Counted from the first letter of the stretch, positions 1 to 13,235 are shown. The stretch: DNA of 64,000 nucleotides from Kalaharituber pfeilii (GCA_015179045.1 WHUZ01000123.1:1-64000), one strand, 5' to 3'. Notes: generated by a model not told the origin, from the letters alone. Translations and numbers: made by a program.

Positions 1-175
1 CACCCATAACACATAGTAGACTGATGGTTGCCTGGTTGCCTTGATTGGATCGAAGGCTGATAATATAGGTATGGGAGTGGAGAATTGGCTCAAGTTCCAT
101 AACATTTGAATAGCGTATATAAAAAGTATTGGAAAAGTGGAAGCAAGGCACGCCTTACTGTTGCTGCTTGCGACA

Positions 176-346
176 GTGAGGTGAAAAAAATGTTGCTTCA
201 AATACCTTAGCGCAATGATCTGCCAATATTTACGAGGTAGTGCTAACTTGTGCCAGCATTATGCCACGAAAAAGTAAGTATTCCTGTGACAAGTCTGGAT
301 CCTAGTCTTCAGTGGTCCTCTTACCACATGGCAAGGCAAGTAACGT
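176..346. repeat. Left copy of ~171-bp direct repeat flanking a LINE
   Basis: This sequence starts GTGAGGTGAAAAAAATG and ends AAGTAACGT. It recurs at 2907-3078, directly after the LINE poly(A), with roughly 90% identity by eye. The two copies bound the LINE exactly, so together they behave like a very long target-site duplication. A tandem genomic repeat that the LINE entered is the alternative. Confidence 0.75.
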
Positions 347-2865
347 TAGAGGAGGAGGTGAAAGTGGCCCTAAGAAGCACAAAAAAACACATCAGTGCCA
401 GGTCCAGATGGAATTGGATATCGTCTTATCAAAGCAGTATTGAAGATACCATTCTGAGACCAGCTGGTGAATGAGATTGCAGAGAAGTAGATGCAGAACC
501 AGATTCCCAAGGAGTAGAAGAAAATGAAGGTTGTTATGATACCGAAACCAGGCAAGGATATTAGAACAATGAAGGCCTAGAGACCAATTAACCTGATAAA
601 CTGTATAGGCAAGATTGGAGAGAAGGTAATGGCGAACTGGCTCCAGAAGGAAATAGGACTCTTCCATAAACTGCAGCTGGGTGCGAGGAAGGGCAGAAAT
701 GCAGTGCAAGCAATGGCGAGGGTGGTGACAAAGGCATAGAGGTGCCTGCACAGAGGGGGGAGGGCAGCATAGGTCATAGCAGATATAAAGAGGGAGTTCA
801 ATATTGTTAGAAAGGAGGTGGTATTGAGAAGGATAGAGGAGAAGGGGAGCGTGGAGGTAAGAAAGAAGAGGAGGTGGCTAGAGAACTTCATGGGGATAAG
901 AGAATTCGGTGTGGAGTGGGACAGAAGAGTGAGAGGAAGAGGAAAGACCAATGTAGAGGTCCCACAGGGGTCCCCACTGTCACCAGTTTTCTTCTTAATT
1001 TTTATGGCACCAACAATGGAGAAGATTAAGAAGAGAGTAAGGAGGGTAGCAACAGGAGTGGAGGTTGAGGCGTCTTCGTATGTGGATGATATAGCAGTCA
1101 CGGTCCTAGACTGGTATGGCTATTGGGATATAGGAAGGCTGTGAGAGAAGGTAAAGAAGGAGGTGAAGGAGGTAGCAGAGAAGGATCAGATCCCACTGGA
1201 AGAGTTGAAGTAGGAGATGATAACGTTTAGCATAGGAAAGAGGCAGAAGAAGGAGGGGGAGTTTCTGAAGTAGGTGGGAGTCATCTTTGATAAAAATTTG
1301 ACCTTCACGGCACACTGGAAAAACAGAGTCAGCAGAGCAAGAAGGTTGACTGGAGCACTAGCGGGGTTGGGAAATAGGGATTGGGGAATAAGCCCGAGGA
1401 GCTGGAGACAGATTTACGCGGGCATGATTAGAGTGGTAGCCATGTGAGGTAGTAAGATAGGTTGGAGAGGACAGAGGGAATGGGGAAGAGAAATGGAGAG
1501 AGTACAGCTGCAAGCATTAAAGAAGGCAGCTGGAGGGGGGAGAGGCACAGGGGTAGAGGGGGTAAACGCAATGTACGGAGTGGAGGGGGTGGAGGTGATC
1601 CTGGACGCAGTACAGGCAAGGGCGATGGTTCGGGAAGTGGAGGTACCATCGGAGCTTGCAGAACTATACACAGGAGATTTCAGGAGAGGAATAAGAAAAA
1701 GGAGGAGGGGATGAGAAACTGGAAGGACTGGGGAGTGCAGTAGGCTCTGGAAGAGGGAAATGGATATGAAAGCATTTTGGACCACTGGCAGGGGCAGTGG
1801 TCAAGGTTCTTGGAGGAGGGTGAGGAGATCTCATAGGGAGGAGAGTGTGACAAGGTGAAAGTGGAGTGTGCAGAGAGACTAGGTAGAAAGGGGGTAGGGA
1901 GAGAAGAGTGGGAGACCTCAGTTGAGGAAGCTAGAAGAGGGAGAGCTGTTCTCTTCTCGGATGGTAGTAAGGTCGAGGATAGCAAGGTAGGGGTGGGAGT
2001 GTGGGGGAGATCAGCAGTGGTGGCGAAGGTAGTAGAGAGAATGGCGACGGTTTTTGACGGGGAGGTGAGGAGGGTAAGAAGTGCACTAGAAAATGTACCG
2101 GAGGAGGTACCGGTCCTGGTTTGCTTAGATTCTGAAGCTACTGTCATGGCGATTCAGAAGGCAGGCAGGGAGGGAAAGGGAAAGATGAAGAATGTGAGAA
2201 GGGTGGTGAATGCAGTGGCGAGGAGAAAGAAGAAGGGGGGAATGCGAAACTGTTGTGGGTAAAAGCTCATATTGGAATCGCAGGCAACGAGAAGGCAGAT
2301 GAGTGGGCAAAGAAGGGGATGGTGATGTAGGGGAAGGAGGTGGCCACCGGAAGCGAAGTGTACCAGAGGGTGAAGGCGTGGAGGAAGGAGAAGAGAGAAG
2401 TAGAGAGCTTTAGAAGAGGAAAGGTTATAGAGTGGAGTAGGATGGCGATATCAAACTTCACTGCATTGTGACTGGAGCAAGGAAGGTGTACTAGGTAGTT
2501 GAAAAAGCTAGAGGTGGTGGAATCGGATAGGTGTAGGTGTGAGGAGATACAAATGGGAGAGCATCTTACTTTGCGATGCAGAAGTCAAGAGAACCGCCCA
2601 GAAGGTTTTGAGAGATGGAGCGACATAGGAAAGGAGTGGAAAAGAAAGGCGGAGAATGGGGAGGAGTATGACGTTTTAGACAATTTCTTCACTGGGGTCA
2701 AGTTCTAGAAGGTAGGAGAGCGCGGGGTCAAGTTCTAGAAGCTAGGAGAGCGGAAGCGACAGCGCGTGAGGGCCATATATGTAGAGAGTTAGTTTAGCCT
2801 GTCTCCGAGCTATGAGGGCTTGCCCAGGGACCCTGCCATGGCCATGTGCTACAAGCGGAGTTATA

Positions 2866-2906
<41 letters not shown>
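347..2906 (+). mobile_element. 5'-truncated, decayed non-LTR retrotransposon (LINE, copy 1)
   Basis: Remnant of a LINE second ORF, broken by several stops and frameshifts. In order: the beginning of the reverse transcriptase (around 390-480); RT block with a PQGSPLSP motif (about 962-985) and YVDD catalytic box at 1079-1090; an RNase H domain (about 1945-2330) with LFSDGSK, a LVCLDSEA stretch and a late KAHIGIAGNEKADEWAK segment; and a C-terminal cysteine/histidine cluster (CRC...GEH...RC, about 2533-2580). It ends in a 35-nt poly(A) at 2872-2906. There is no endonuclease or ORF1, so the copy is 5' truncated at the start of RT. Two further copies lie on the minus strand at 18811-21268 and 26115-27642, and a bare 3' tail at 45355-45418. 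RT plus RNase H plus terminal knuckle fits the Tad1/I-like fungal LINE group (inference). Confidence 0.88.
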
Positions 2907-2908
<2 letters not shown>

Positions 2909-3078
2909 GAGGCGAAAAAAAATATTGCTTCAAATACCTTCACGTAATGATCTGCCAAAATTTACGAGGTAGAGCTAACCTCTGCCAGCATTATACTGCA
3001 AAAAAGTAAGTGTTCCTGTGACAAGTCTGGATCCTAGTCTTCAGTGGTACTCTTACTACATGGCAAGGCAAGTAACGT
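2907..3078. repeat. Right copy of ~171-bp direct repeat flanking the LINE
   Basis: It follows the LINE poly(A) without a gap and matches 176-346 almost end to end. Several of the differences between the copies are C/T or G/A transitions. Confidence 0.75.
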
Positions 3079-3753
3079 CCAGCACAACGTAGATCATCAG
3101 ACAAAGGCATGTGTAATAGGAGGGTAGAGGCACCGCGGGGAGGTGATCGTGGTTGGGATACTGAGCACAGCATTCCGGGCCCAGGGTGCAGCGGGCGGAA
3201 CAGGGATCACAAGGAGACCAAGTATTGTCTAGTGCAGGATACGTGATGACAGCAACAAATAAAAAGCTGATATAAGCCTCTGCAAGCTGACTAATCTTAG
3301 CCAGATCCAAGATTCAGAGCGGGGCTTACTAGTACATATTCACATACCCGCTCTGGCATGACCAGCCTGGAGTCACAAGCTAATACGTGACAAGCTAAGC
3401 CTAGGCGTTCAATGATGGACTCCTGCTGTATTGACCCATGATATATTCGTACACATACCAGATAGTTAATCTACTTAGTATATAGAGAAGTTCTCTGTAT
3501 CAAACAGAGCAGACTCTGCTAATGAGTACTCACGATATATCCAATTATAACTATTACAAATAGAATAAACCATATATACTAGTAATAAGAAATCAAATGA
3601 TGGTCAATAATAATGATAACGGGGAACTGAAAAAGAAATATAGAAAAATTCATAGAGGTGTATACATGAAGGCGAAAACAAAAAGAAAAAAGACAAGCAA
3701 AATAGTATACATGAAAAGACCCCTGACTCTAATCTCTAGGTCTGTCCCAATTT
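3079..3753. other. No recognisable gene; AT-rich spacer
   Basis: Only short chance ORFs occur. The part after about 3420 is AT-rich and resembles decayed transposon sequence. I see no RNA gene, and no terminal repeat that I can pair. Confidence 0.5.
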
Positions 3754-6440
3754 TTACTTATTACTACCCCTTTCTGGAACCCGATACTGCTTTCCTGTAA
3801 CCTTTGACCTCAATTCATGATCCAAAGTATCATCAGATGCATCAACTGATTGACTAGGACCAGCAATTGATGCCTCATACTCTAAGTCTCCCTCGTCATC
3901 CATTTGCAGAGACATGGCTCCTATCTGAAATTCCTCCCAATCTCTGCCTCTGTCCATGTCTATATCATTATCAGGCTCGACATTGACTATCTCTTCTTCC
4001 CGACTCACAGAAGGGTCATTTATGTGCTTCGAGTGAGTTTCCGCAATTTTCAGCTGTAAGTTCAGCATTCCAGATTGACTTATCGTGATGTTTGGCGAGC
4101 ATAATGTGGCGAATCATTTCACCTTTCAGTCGATTACGACGATAAGGAATAACATCTCTCGCTACACTAAACACTCGCTCAACTGCAACAGCAGATATTG
4201 AAACAGCCAAGAATTTCTTAGCCATCAATGAAAGTGCCAGATATTCTTGCTCATGCACCTTCCACCACTTAAGCGGATCATCCTCATATTGCTCTAAATT
4301 GACTACTAGGAGGTCCAAGTATCGGATCGCTTCTGACGTTTCTGTGTTGCTGGAGTGTCTGCTTAGACGTTGGCGTGTGTAGCTTCGCGGGCGCTCTTTT
4401 GGCATAGGTGTAGAGGCAGGAGTGGCAGCGGTAGGAGTGGTGGGGGTAGGAATGGTGCATGTGGAAGAATACTTAGTGTAATAAGTATTGAAGTACTGAA
4501 AAAACTCAGCCTTGTAATAATCTACCTAGTATGTTAATTTACCGCCGGAGGGGGAATCTGTCATTATCTTGCTTGTTCCAACATTCATACAGGGTGAGTT
4601 TTTGAGAAGGATCAAGTATGCATGAAAGACTGTATATTAATCCCTGTCTCTCGGTAGTTTGGTAGTATTTCCGAAGAACAGCTTGCATACTTTCCAGAGC
4701 CAGACGAAAGTCCTGTTTCTATGTAGCTCGAGCCCTGTCCAATTGCTATAATTGATCATCGATATAGTTGAATAGATTATCATATATCGGAAATGCATTG
4801 TGATAGTCGCTGTCTTACTTCTGGATACCTCATGTGTATATGAGTGAAATGGCCCCAGAATCACGATACAATATTGAATTTGCATCCATTCATTTGAACG
4901 TTGGAACGAAAACTGCATAGTCTGTGTATGCCAGCAAGCGTACCACTCATCAATAATTTTCTTCATCCGAACAGCATGAATTAGCATCAGTAGAGTGGAA
5001 TTCCATTGAGTGCGCACATCCTGTATCAACCTGACTTGTGGAGAGCAAGATGTTGGAGGCAGTTGTAATTGCTTAAATTGGCAAAGGCGTATTGGACTTG
5101 CATTAATTGCAATAGCAAGTATGTGGATCTAACCATTGATGTAAGTAATGTGGCAAGAAGCCTGCAGCATAATGAACAGGGATGTTGCAATAGGGAAGCA
5201 GTAAAGGTTTCAGAGAACGTACATAAAAAGTGAGTATGAAACAAAGCGGAAAGCATTGTTACCTTATAAAGAGTGCGGGAGAACCCTGGTTGCATAGCAT
5301 CAAGTTTTGGAAAGGCAGAGTTGCTATCAAACTGAGTTTGTGGTGTATCAAACTCAGTGTTTGCTTTTAAAGAGTTGATGAATGCTTGGACACATAGATT
5401 AATGATGTGAGCAAAACACCATACAGCATTCTGCTCAGAATCAATATGTAAAATATTCAGATTCATCATCATCGTTCAGTTATTAGATGCATTGTCCATT
5501 GTTATAGCAAATACATGATCCTGTATCTCATAAGTGCTTATTACCTTTAACAAGGCCTCTGCCAGGTTCACCCCGTATGTGCTTCCATTAATTCTTCAAA
5601 TCCCAAAAGGCATTCTTGAAGTGTCCAATTGCAGTCAATGTAGAAACTGACTATATTCAAAAAGGCTAGATGATTTGTATTGCATGTCTAACTATCACAA
5701 GCTAGACTAATTTGTACACTCTCAATACTCAGCTCACAATGGAGAGATCTGATTACATCCGCTGCATGCAGTTTCACCTTAGTACTGATGCTTAAGTTTC
5801 TAATGTAAATTACTAAAAAATTTCGCTATACTTACTTGTTGCGAATAGATGTATTATGTGGTATTGCAACCTCGGGCCGAAGCATCAAAGTAACTTGCGG
5901 AATTCCAGATTCTCAACCGCATAGAATGGGATGTTACATGCAAGTGTCATCCTAATTAGTTGTTATTCCTAAGCTTCTTATGTAAATGGCTCTATACGGT
6001 CAATGCGCAACTTAGGCATTGTCTTAGTGGTATTAGCTTTGGTATGTATGAAAGCATCTTAGTGTAGAGGATCAGTACATACTAGTAGCTTATCGATACT
6101 AGCTCGAGTTGACTAATTAGATTTTGAAGAGCAAGACTTTAATTCGAGGTGACTCTTCATTTGAGTCATTCCTAAGTTATGAGAACTTGGATGTGTCAAT
6201 GCTGCATGACAGCCATTGCAAACTATCAGAGGTTTTCCTATGGTTGCGTATGCTCCCTGTATAAAAGCCTTTCATGCTGCTGATGTACGCTGTGTTGAAT
6301 CCCAAGTTGGGTTAAAAAATCCCTTAGTTTCGGCTTTGAGTTCAGCAGCCCAAGTGGTCGTTTACCACCACACCTGGAACTCTGCAGATATTTGTTGCAT
6401 CCACATATATGCAGTTGGTCGGACATACATATGAACAATT
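3754..6440 (-). pseudogene. hAT-family transposase remnant (hAT copy 1)
   Basis: Read on the minus strand, transposase pieces appear in the expected N-to-C order but in different frames. A BED-type zinc-finger-like stretch (CNGCH...HLELKSC) lies around 6130-6220. A CFAHIINLCVQAF segment, typical of the hAT catalytic core, lies at about 5380-5430. DVRTQWNSTLLML lies near 4980-5020. The C-terminal hAT dimerisation domain (DPLKWW..., AVERVFSVARD..., RNRLKGEMIRHIML) spans about 4090-4300, followed by an acidic tail reached by a frameshift (3754-4068). Stops and frameshifts between the pieces mean no active enzyme. I could not find paired terminal inverted repeats or an 8-bp target duplication for this copy. 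Confidence 0.8.
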
Positions 6441-6768
6441 AAATTAGATGTAGACATTGCGAAACGGGATATGTTTGTACACTAGTAGAAAAGAGTTTAG
6501 AGAAGGAGAGTATGCAGATGAACTGCGAAGACGACTAATAGTGCAACTTTGCAACGTCAATTGACAAAACTTGGAGTAGGTTTTATAGTTATCATTCAAC
6601 TACTGTATACATACTCTATCAGGAAATAAGCTAAGCATGGCTAGAGAATCTAGGCATCCAGAGAGAAGCGAATGGGTCTTCTAACAGAGCCTATACAATA
6701 TGATAGGCATACGAGCACTGCGCAGGCATGACAGGGAGTCCAACATAGTTCGGGCATGGGCAAGCGTG
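6441..6768. other. Spacer between the two hAT elements
   Basis: No ORF of substance. It contains one copy of a GGCATGACAGG-like motif (6724-6734) that recurs at about 14302 and 14470, probably a short dispersed repeat. Confidence 0.4.
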
Positions 6769-6913
6769 TAGTGAGCGGCACGAGCTAGCTCGACCCGAGC
6801 TGTAGGGTGAGCTCGTGGATAAGTGAGCTCGGCTTGAGCCGAGCTCGTCAAATAGAAGGTGGGCTCGAGCCAGCGAGCTTTGATTACATGATATAATTAA
6901 TAACTAATCTAAA

Positions 6914-7198
6914 CTATTCTACAGCTTCATCCTCCTCACTGCTATCCACTAAATTCAGTATTTCTTCTACCTTTACTTCTGCTGCAAGTTCCTCCACTAT
7001 TTCCTTCAGCTCATCAATATTGAGCCAGGACTTTAAGTACATGATAGCGCTCATAGTCTCATGTTCTATTCTGTTTTGACACTTGTTGAGAACTTTACCT
7101 ACCTGTAGTAGATTGTCAGCTTTAGCTAGAGATAGTATTATGTTGAAATACTTACTAAGGAGAATATCTATTCGGAGGGAGCAGATATAGTGGTCCAA
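6914..7198 (-). pseudogene. C-terminal fragment of hAT transposase
   Basis: An open 94-codon stretch close to the left end of hAT copy 2, in the orientation expected for it. The segment HETMSAIMYLKSWLNIDELK resembles the helix after the hAT dimerisation motif (families commonly show an E-x-L-x-C-L-K-S-W pattern), followed by a very acidic tail ending in SSEEDEAVE. The rest of the enzyme upstream (7200-7977) is decayed and only recognisable as AT-rich non-coding sequence. It could be a chance ORF, but position, strand and the KSW helix support the assignment. Confidence 0.5.
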
Positions 7199-7977
7199 GC
7201 ATTAATAGTAAAACTAAAGCACCCTTGTAACTCTATGTATGTATATAAAAGTTCAATAATACCTTTATGAGTTTTGTTATAGAGTTTCAGAATATCTCTA
7301 TGTATAGTACAAGCTCAGATTTTCTGAACTTTGGGGTTGCAATATTAGAAGAGCTCTAGAAATGATGCCTTTTCTGCTAGTTTGATTGGCGAGTTTGTTG
7401 AGGTAAGAAAGCGGCAAAGGATTCACAATACTGTGTTTCAGAAAAGCCCTCTGATTTACTTCGCTTTGTTGGAACCATTACGTCAAATGGTGTTCGTGGC
7501 TTCAATTCTGTGGCATTACTAGTTGACGCCATAAGTTCTAAAAGGTGAGTACTGTATTTTCCTTAGTTGTAGAAAGTGGAAGTAATGCATGTAATAAGTT
7601 TCCAGAAATGGTGAGGTAATATGAATGTGGTTGTTGTACAGCTTTTGACTTGCCAAGTCTTGGAACAATGCATACATAAAATTTCGTACTCATTATCTGA
7701 GATTTTTTACTGTAAAATTATACATCTTTCATACAAGTAACTATGATGATGAGAGTTCTAGAGGTATGCTAATCTTTAACTATAGAATATTGGCCAGCTA
7801 GGCTAGCAACAAAGGCATCACGAATTGATATAAAATTGGTTATCAAATTGATAAATTGTTAATATAGTATAAGGAACAAGAATCTTGAAGTGTAGTATCA
7901 GGATTAAGGGTCTCAAAGCGCAGCCGCCTCACATCTTCGTCTCCCCGCAATTGCGTTTAACCCACCTTGTCCTGCTT

Positions 7978-7982
7978 CAACT
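7978..7982. repeat. Target-site duplication CAACT (left)
   Basis: The five bases before the left LTR are identical to 13974-13978 after the right LTR. Confidence 0.9.
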
Positions 7983-8722
7983 TGTTACGGGCGTGAGGTG
8001 CTCGGCTCCGGTGGGCGCTGAAAGGCACCGGATGTTGCGGCTACGGTGGGAAAAACGGCGAGGCCGGCGTCATCCCGGAAGTGTGAATACGGCAGGTCGG
8101 AATGGCTACGGAGGTGTATACGGCGGACCGGAAGGGCAGCTACTCGGCGGGGGGCATGCAGCGGAGCGGAGCGATTCACGGGCGTAATAATGGAACGATA
8201 GGTTCAGAGTTTATGGAGAAACTTAGAACACCGCTTGTATCTTGATTCTTCTAACTATGCTATCGCCAGCCGGCGCTTATATAGACTTCAGCGCGGCCAT
8301 ACATGAGGGGTCAACAAATGAATAATTGGCTGGCAACGCGGCGATTCCTTATCAATGCCAATACCAGTAGTAATAGGCACACATAACGAAAACATGCAAA
8401 AATAGTACGGGACAAAGATAACGAATGTACTAATGCATGTGCGTATATAAATAAAGCTTCCGTAATTCGAGTGTATGCATCAAGCTGCATTCCGGATGAC
8501 ACACCCTTCCGTAGTACTGCCCTATCGAAACGATGTGAGAATCAACAGCTAAGCCTAACGGGTGATCAGTCCGGTCAATCAGCGTTGGTCTTATGTTCGA
8601 TTACAGGGTCAGCGTTTTCCCCTTGGCGGGTAAGTCTTCACCTTTAGCCGTGGCAGCTAATTAGTAGTGGAACCCTTGCCCCTTGCCACAGTGGTAGGCA
8701 AGTTTCCACCTTAGCCGTAACA
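7983..8722 (-). repeat. 3' LTR of gypsy element 1
   Basis: A 740-bp long terminal repeat with palindromic ends TGTTACGG...CCGTAACA. It is nearly identical to 13236-13973, differing mainly by scattered transitions. Since pol reads on the minus strand this is the 3' LTR. A polypurine tract (minus-strand ACGGGGGGGTAA, about 8723-8734) abuts it. Confidence 0.93.
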
Positions 8723-11559
8723 TTACCCCCCCGTTTAGGGTACTCGTCCCGAGTAACAATCACCAACAGAAAACCGAACTAATTGGGATTGTGGGTCTCA
8801 TACTTTGGCTATCGGCGTACCTTATACGCGAGGTAACACACGAGCTGAACCGCAGTTGCCCGTGGCCGATGGTGAGACTGGTGTGTCTTTCACTCATCAT
8901 CAGTGAGCCGTTAAAAACCTTCCCGAAGATAAAACCCAGTGGGAAAAAGTCTTCGTAAGGAAAAGGTACTCACGTCAACGAACCATCCGAGTAGCATGGC
9001 CGCACAGAATTCCCATTTGTGCGAGATGCTCTGTCCCATGAGCCATCAATGCTTTATTGGACCGTAGGGTCCCGAAGGCTTCCTCGGATGTTGATCGTGG
9101 AACTCTCTGACAGATTCCAACGATCTACGAAGATTCTCAACCGTTTCCCAAGTCTCGTCATCTCTGCCATAGTTCGGTCATGGAAGATGTGGAGATACTA
9201 TTTGGGAGTCTGTATTACACACTCTCTGCAATACCAGACGTTGCGCGTCAGAGACTCTGTCGGTCTGGGGATGGTAAGCGGTACAGAGTTGGAGTTTTGT
9301 AATGTCTTTTCGAAGGGCTGAGGCGAATTGTGGTCCACGTTCAGAGGAGATGTGGCGGGGTAGACCAAATTGCCTGAGGACGTCATTGAAGGCGTTGGCG
9401 ACGTCTCGAGTTGTCCAAGTGTTTTTTGCCGGTGTATAGTGCAGCGCTGCATTTCGGTGAACCGGTTTGTGACAACTGAAATAGCGTTAAAGCCCTTGGT
9501 AGTTCTCCAACAAAGTCCATAGCTATCTCCTCAAGGCTTCCTACTAGTAGGCGTTGGCATAAGTCTAGTTTGCCTCGGATGTCGGTCGGCTTTGGCCTTC
9601 AGGCAGGCTGCACAACCGGCGACATAATCGGCTACTCAGCCGTCCCAGTAGAAGTTCCGAGAGAGGAGTCCAATGCACACCCCAGTGTCGAGCCACGTTA
9701 CTGTCGTGGCATCATCACTATCACTTCCAGTCAATACTGGTTCGGGTACCTAGGACCCGTCATCGTTCCTCACCCATTTGTCACCGTTGACCCCAGGGAT
9801 ATTAGTTCACACGTCTTTCCACTTCACTAGTTTGAGAGGGAGCGTCTGTTTTGCCGTTAGGCTTTCGTAATCGAATTCGGAAAGTCGGCTCCCGTTGGCT
9901 TGTCGGCTGTTAAGGCGTTGTTTGGTGGTGAAGTGCGTGGTGGTTAGTGAAGACGGTGAACTTAATTCCAAATAGCTCTATCCTCTATTTGTACAATCAA
10001 GGATTGCCAAGAGTTCGTTATCGTGGATAGAGGTAGTTTCGTTCGGCAGGGGTCAGTATTCGGGAGTGGTACTCGCAGGGGTGACGGGTGGTAACGTCAT
10101 TCTTAAGCTCAAGACGCCAGCGAGTGCCTGGTCTGAGCGGTCGGTTTCATAATCGTCGGCAGGGATCGATCGAACTGTCGCAGTATGGGGGCACTGATGA
10201 ACTTGTCTTGGAGTTCCGTAAAAGCAGCTTGCTGCTCTGCGCCCCCCAAAGAAAGGGTATGTCTCCGGTCAAGGCTTGTAAGCGGTCGGGTTGTAGCGGA
10301 GTAAATTAAGTCGGCGGTAGTAGTTGAGGACGAATCGGCGGCAGCAGTTTGCAAAGCCTAGAAAGGCTTGCACCTTCTTTTATCGGCTGTGGCCAGTCGC
10401 GAATGGTAGAGAGTTTGAACGGGTGCATCTTAATCTCGAGGCCAACAATAAAATGACCAAGGAACATGGTTTCGTGCACATGGAACTCACACCGCGAGCC
10501 CATGTTTGCTCAATCCTGGCAAGCACTTTTCCACTATCCTTTTATGGTCTCGTTCGGACTTGCCTTCATTGATTAAGAGTCCAGGTACCGAACAACTCTA
10601 CCGATGCAAGTGGGGATCTCATCCATCATCTCTTCGAAGGAAGCAGGTGTGATGAGTCCGAGAGGTATGACTGGGTACTTCGAATAAGCCGTTGGCTGTG
10701 TTTGATAGTCGCCGTTCGTCGCCTGACTTAATTCACATGGGGTTGTTGCCGTTATCGAGATCGAGTTTGGTAACCCATTTACCGCTTTGGGTCTTTTTGA
10801 GGAGTTCCGACGTTAAGGGCAGAGGGTGTTTGTTCGGAGTGGTGAGTTCGTTTAGTGCTCTTATAATCAACGCACGGTCGGAGGGACCCATCTATCTTCC
10901 GAAAAAAATCGGTGAAGCTGCTTTTGACCTTGACCTTCGTATCTTCCCTGCTGGTAGGTGTTCGACGATATACCTCTAAGAAGCCTCATCTTCTTTCCAG
11001 GTACACTGGACCATGGGGAGGCTTCGCATATAAAATCTCGAAAGGGATTGCATGATCCCAGCTTTGGTGAGGAGGTAAGCGACATACCTATTCCTCAAGA
11101 AAAACATTAACGTATCGCGAGTGCTAGTGCTCGCTTGCATCAATCAACGAAATATCACCCTCTTCAAGGGAATCATCAGAAAGAACGAAAGCAACTCAAC
11201 GCGAGTGCAAGGACCATCAAACATGCAATGATGCATTCGCCGATATCCATAACTTCGGCGTCAAATCAAAGACAAATTCCTTACTCCTTGATGAGAGTTC
11301 AAAACAAAAGACGAAACAAAGTCAACAGAGACTTATCAGACTTTCCCGGAACGCCATTGACTCGGACACAATCAATGATGCATCCGCCGATATCCATAAC
11401 TTCGGCGTCAAAATCGAAAACAAATTCCTTAATCGTCTGGCGGGAGTTCAGAACAGAAGGCGAAATAAAATCAACGAATGCCTTATCAGATTTTCCCGGA
11501 ATGCCAATAGAAGGCACATAATCCCAAGCGGAGGAAACAGAATCGGGAACCGGGACGCC

Positions 11560-11600
<41 letters not shown>

Positions 11601-13235
11601 GATTCACAAGAATCTTGATCATCGAGGTCTTACTTCGTGACCTCATCTTCAACTCCTTACCCAGTCTGCCAAGGAAACAATCGGCGCAGGGGCCGCACGG
11701 TCCACAATAGCCCTAACGGTCTTCCCAGTTTTGAATTTTACCTCGAAACTGAGGAGGTCGCTATGACGGGGAGTCCTACACACTGAGCAGGGTCCCCATC
11801 CACTCCAAGTCAGACAGTTCAGTGATCCTCTCGGATCCGTCGACGGCCTATGAGGTGGCCAGGGTCTGTCTTCGTCTTCTTTGGGCTAGTCGAGAGAGTG
11901 GATTCGTGACTCCAGGGCGTTTTACTTCCCCTTTGTCTTCCTTCTTTGGCTTCGGTTGGGTTTCCACCACTTCTTTTCGCAGCATGACGTCATCTTGTAC
12001 CTGATGCTTCGGTTGCCTTTCTTCTGAATCAGTTCTTCAGGTATGTCATCGCTCTTCTTGTTCTTCGGAGGTGGAGGTGGCTGTATCGTAGAGCTGCTGC
12101 TGACGGAGGTGATGTTTGTCATGGTGGTGGAGGGAGTGAAACGCTTATTCCCAGGCTTTCCCGGGCATCGGCAATGGAAACTTCCATTGGTTCTAGTTGC
12201 TTCGATACTCAAAATGACCCGCTAGAAGGTTCCGGACATCTTCCGAATGCTGGCGGAGACGTCGGAAACGAGAACAGGGTCGGGGGTCTTTGCCACGTTG
12301 TTGAACTCATCGATCTCAATTAAGAAATCCTGCATCCTACCCTACTGCTTGCATCCGAATGTTTCGAGCAGCCTCAGCAATGGCTGAGGAGTCCTGGAAG
12401 GTCATACGCAGTAGGGTGAAGGCCGTGGCATATAACGCTGAGGGGTTCCGACGGAAAAGGTGAGGGCAGGGCCCTTCAAGCGAGAGGTTTCGTCGTCGGC
12501 AGTGATTCGCGAACTTCTGATCCACCGTTGGACCAGGAAGAAAATTGTCAAGCTCTTTTTTATCCCCATCAAACTTTTCTGGAGGGGGAATTTTCGCAGG
12601 AGGCGGAGGAGGCGTCGAATCTCGGGCTCGGCGGGAGCCGCGAGGAGACATACGAGGAGGAAGAAGGCCCCACGGCAATAACTGACTCATGGGATAACGA
12701 GGAGGCGGAGGAGGAGAGAAAGGCCCCACGGCAGTGCTTGACTCGTGGGGAATAACGAAGAGGCGTAGGGTCTCGTACTTGACGAGAACCGCGAGGCGGG
12801 GCACGAGGAGGAGGCGTACGGGCCGTGCGATTTACCGACTCGGGTCGGGGAAAGTTTGCAGGTTGCGGAGGAAACCGCACCATTAATACCTGGCGGAGGA
12901 GATGCTTCGGAGGAGAGCCTTTCGGACCTAGGTAGGCACGGAGGCTACGCTGGCTGTCGTCGTTGCGGAGTCGGCGCTGGCTGGAATCCTAGCTGCTGCA
13001 ATATTTGACCACGTATACTTGCCCGTAGCTAGGCAACGTGGGTTATCGTGTTTTGCAGCTCTTGCTGGCTTTGAGAGAGAGGGGTGGATACATTACCTTG
13101 AAACGCTTGCTCGTCACGGAGGTTGGCGACATCTCCGGGGTGAGATTGAGATCCTTGAGGAAGAGGAGGCAGCGGATGAGTCTTCCGGTGCTGACATTGT
13201 GGAGGCGGGTGGTAGGTGAAAGAGGAGCGGTGTAA
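8723..13235 (-). pseudogene. Decayed Ty3/gypsy gag-pol
   Basis: Minus-strand internal domain broken by many stops and frameshifts. From 5' to 3' on that strand: a proline-rich Gag with a PPPEKFDGDKKELDNFL motif (about 12540-12600); a basic/cysteine stretch that may be the nucleocapsid (about 12150-12200); a low-complexity (CGAAAA)n tract around 11562-11600 that reads as a Ser-Phe run; reverse transcriptase pieces (LDLDNGNN, about 10755-10780; CEFHVHETMFLGHFI, about 10445-10490); an RT/RNase H linker (AAFTELQDKFISAPIL, about 10185-10235); and poorly preserved integrase sequence at 8760-9700. A ~150-bp segment is tandemly duplicated at 11222-11507. The element is structurally whole but cannot encode active proteins. 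Confidence 0.82.
11222..11507. repeat. Tandem duplication (~150-bp period) inside gypsy element 1
   Basis: The block 11222-11356 (beginning GCAATGATGCATTCGCCG) recurs at about 11373-11507 with several substitutions, including the string ATATCCATAACTTCGGCGTC in both. It lies between gag and RT, close to where protease is expected. Confidence 0.75.

Noticed and set aside
1680..2147. 155-codon minus ORF, Ser/Thr-rich
   Set aside because: Antisense of LINE copy 1 RNase H; low-complexity composition follows from the G-rich sense strand.
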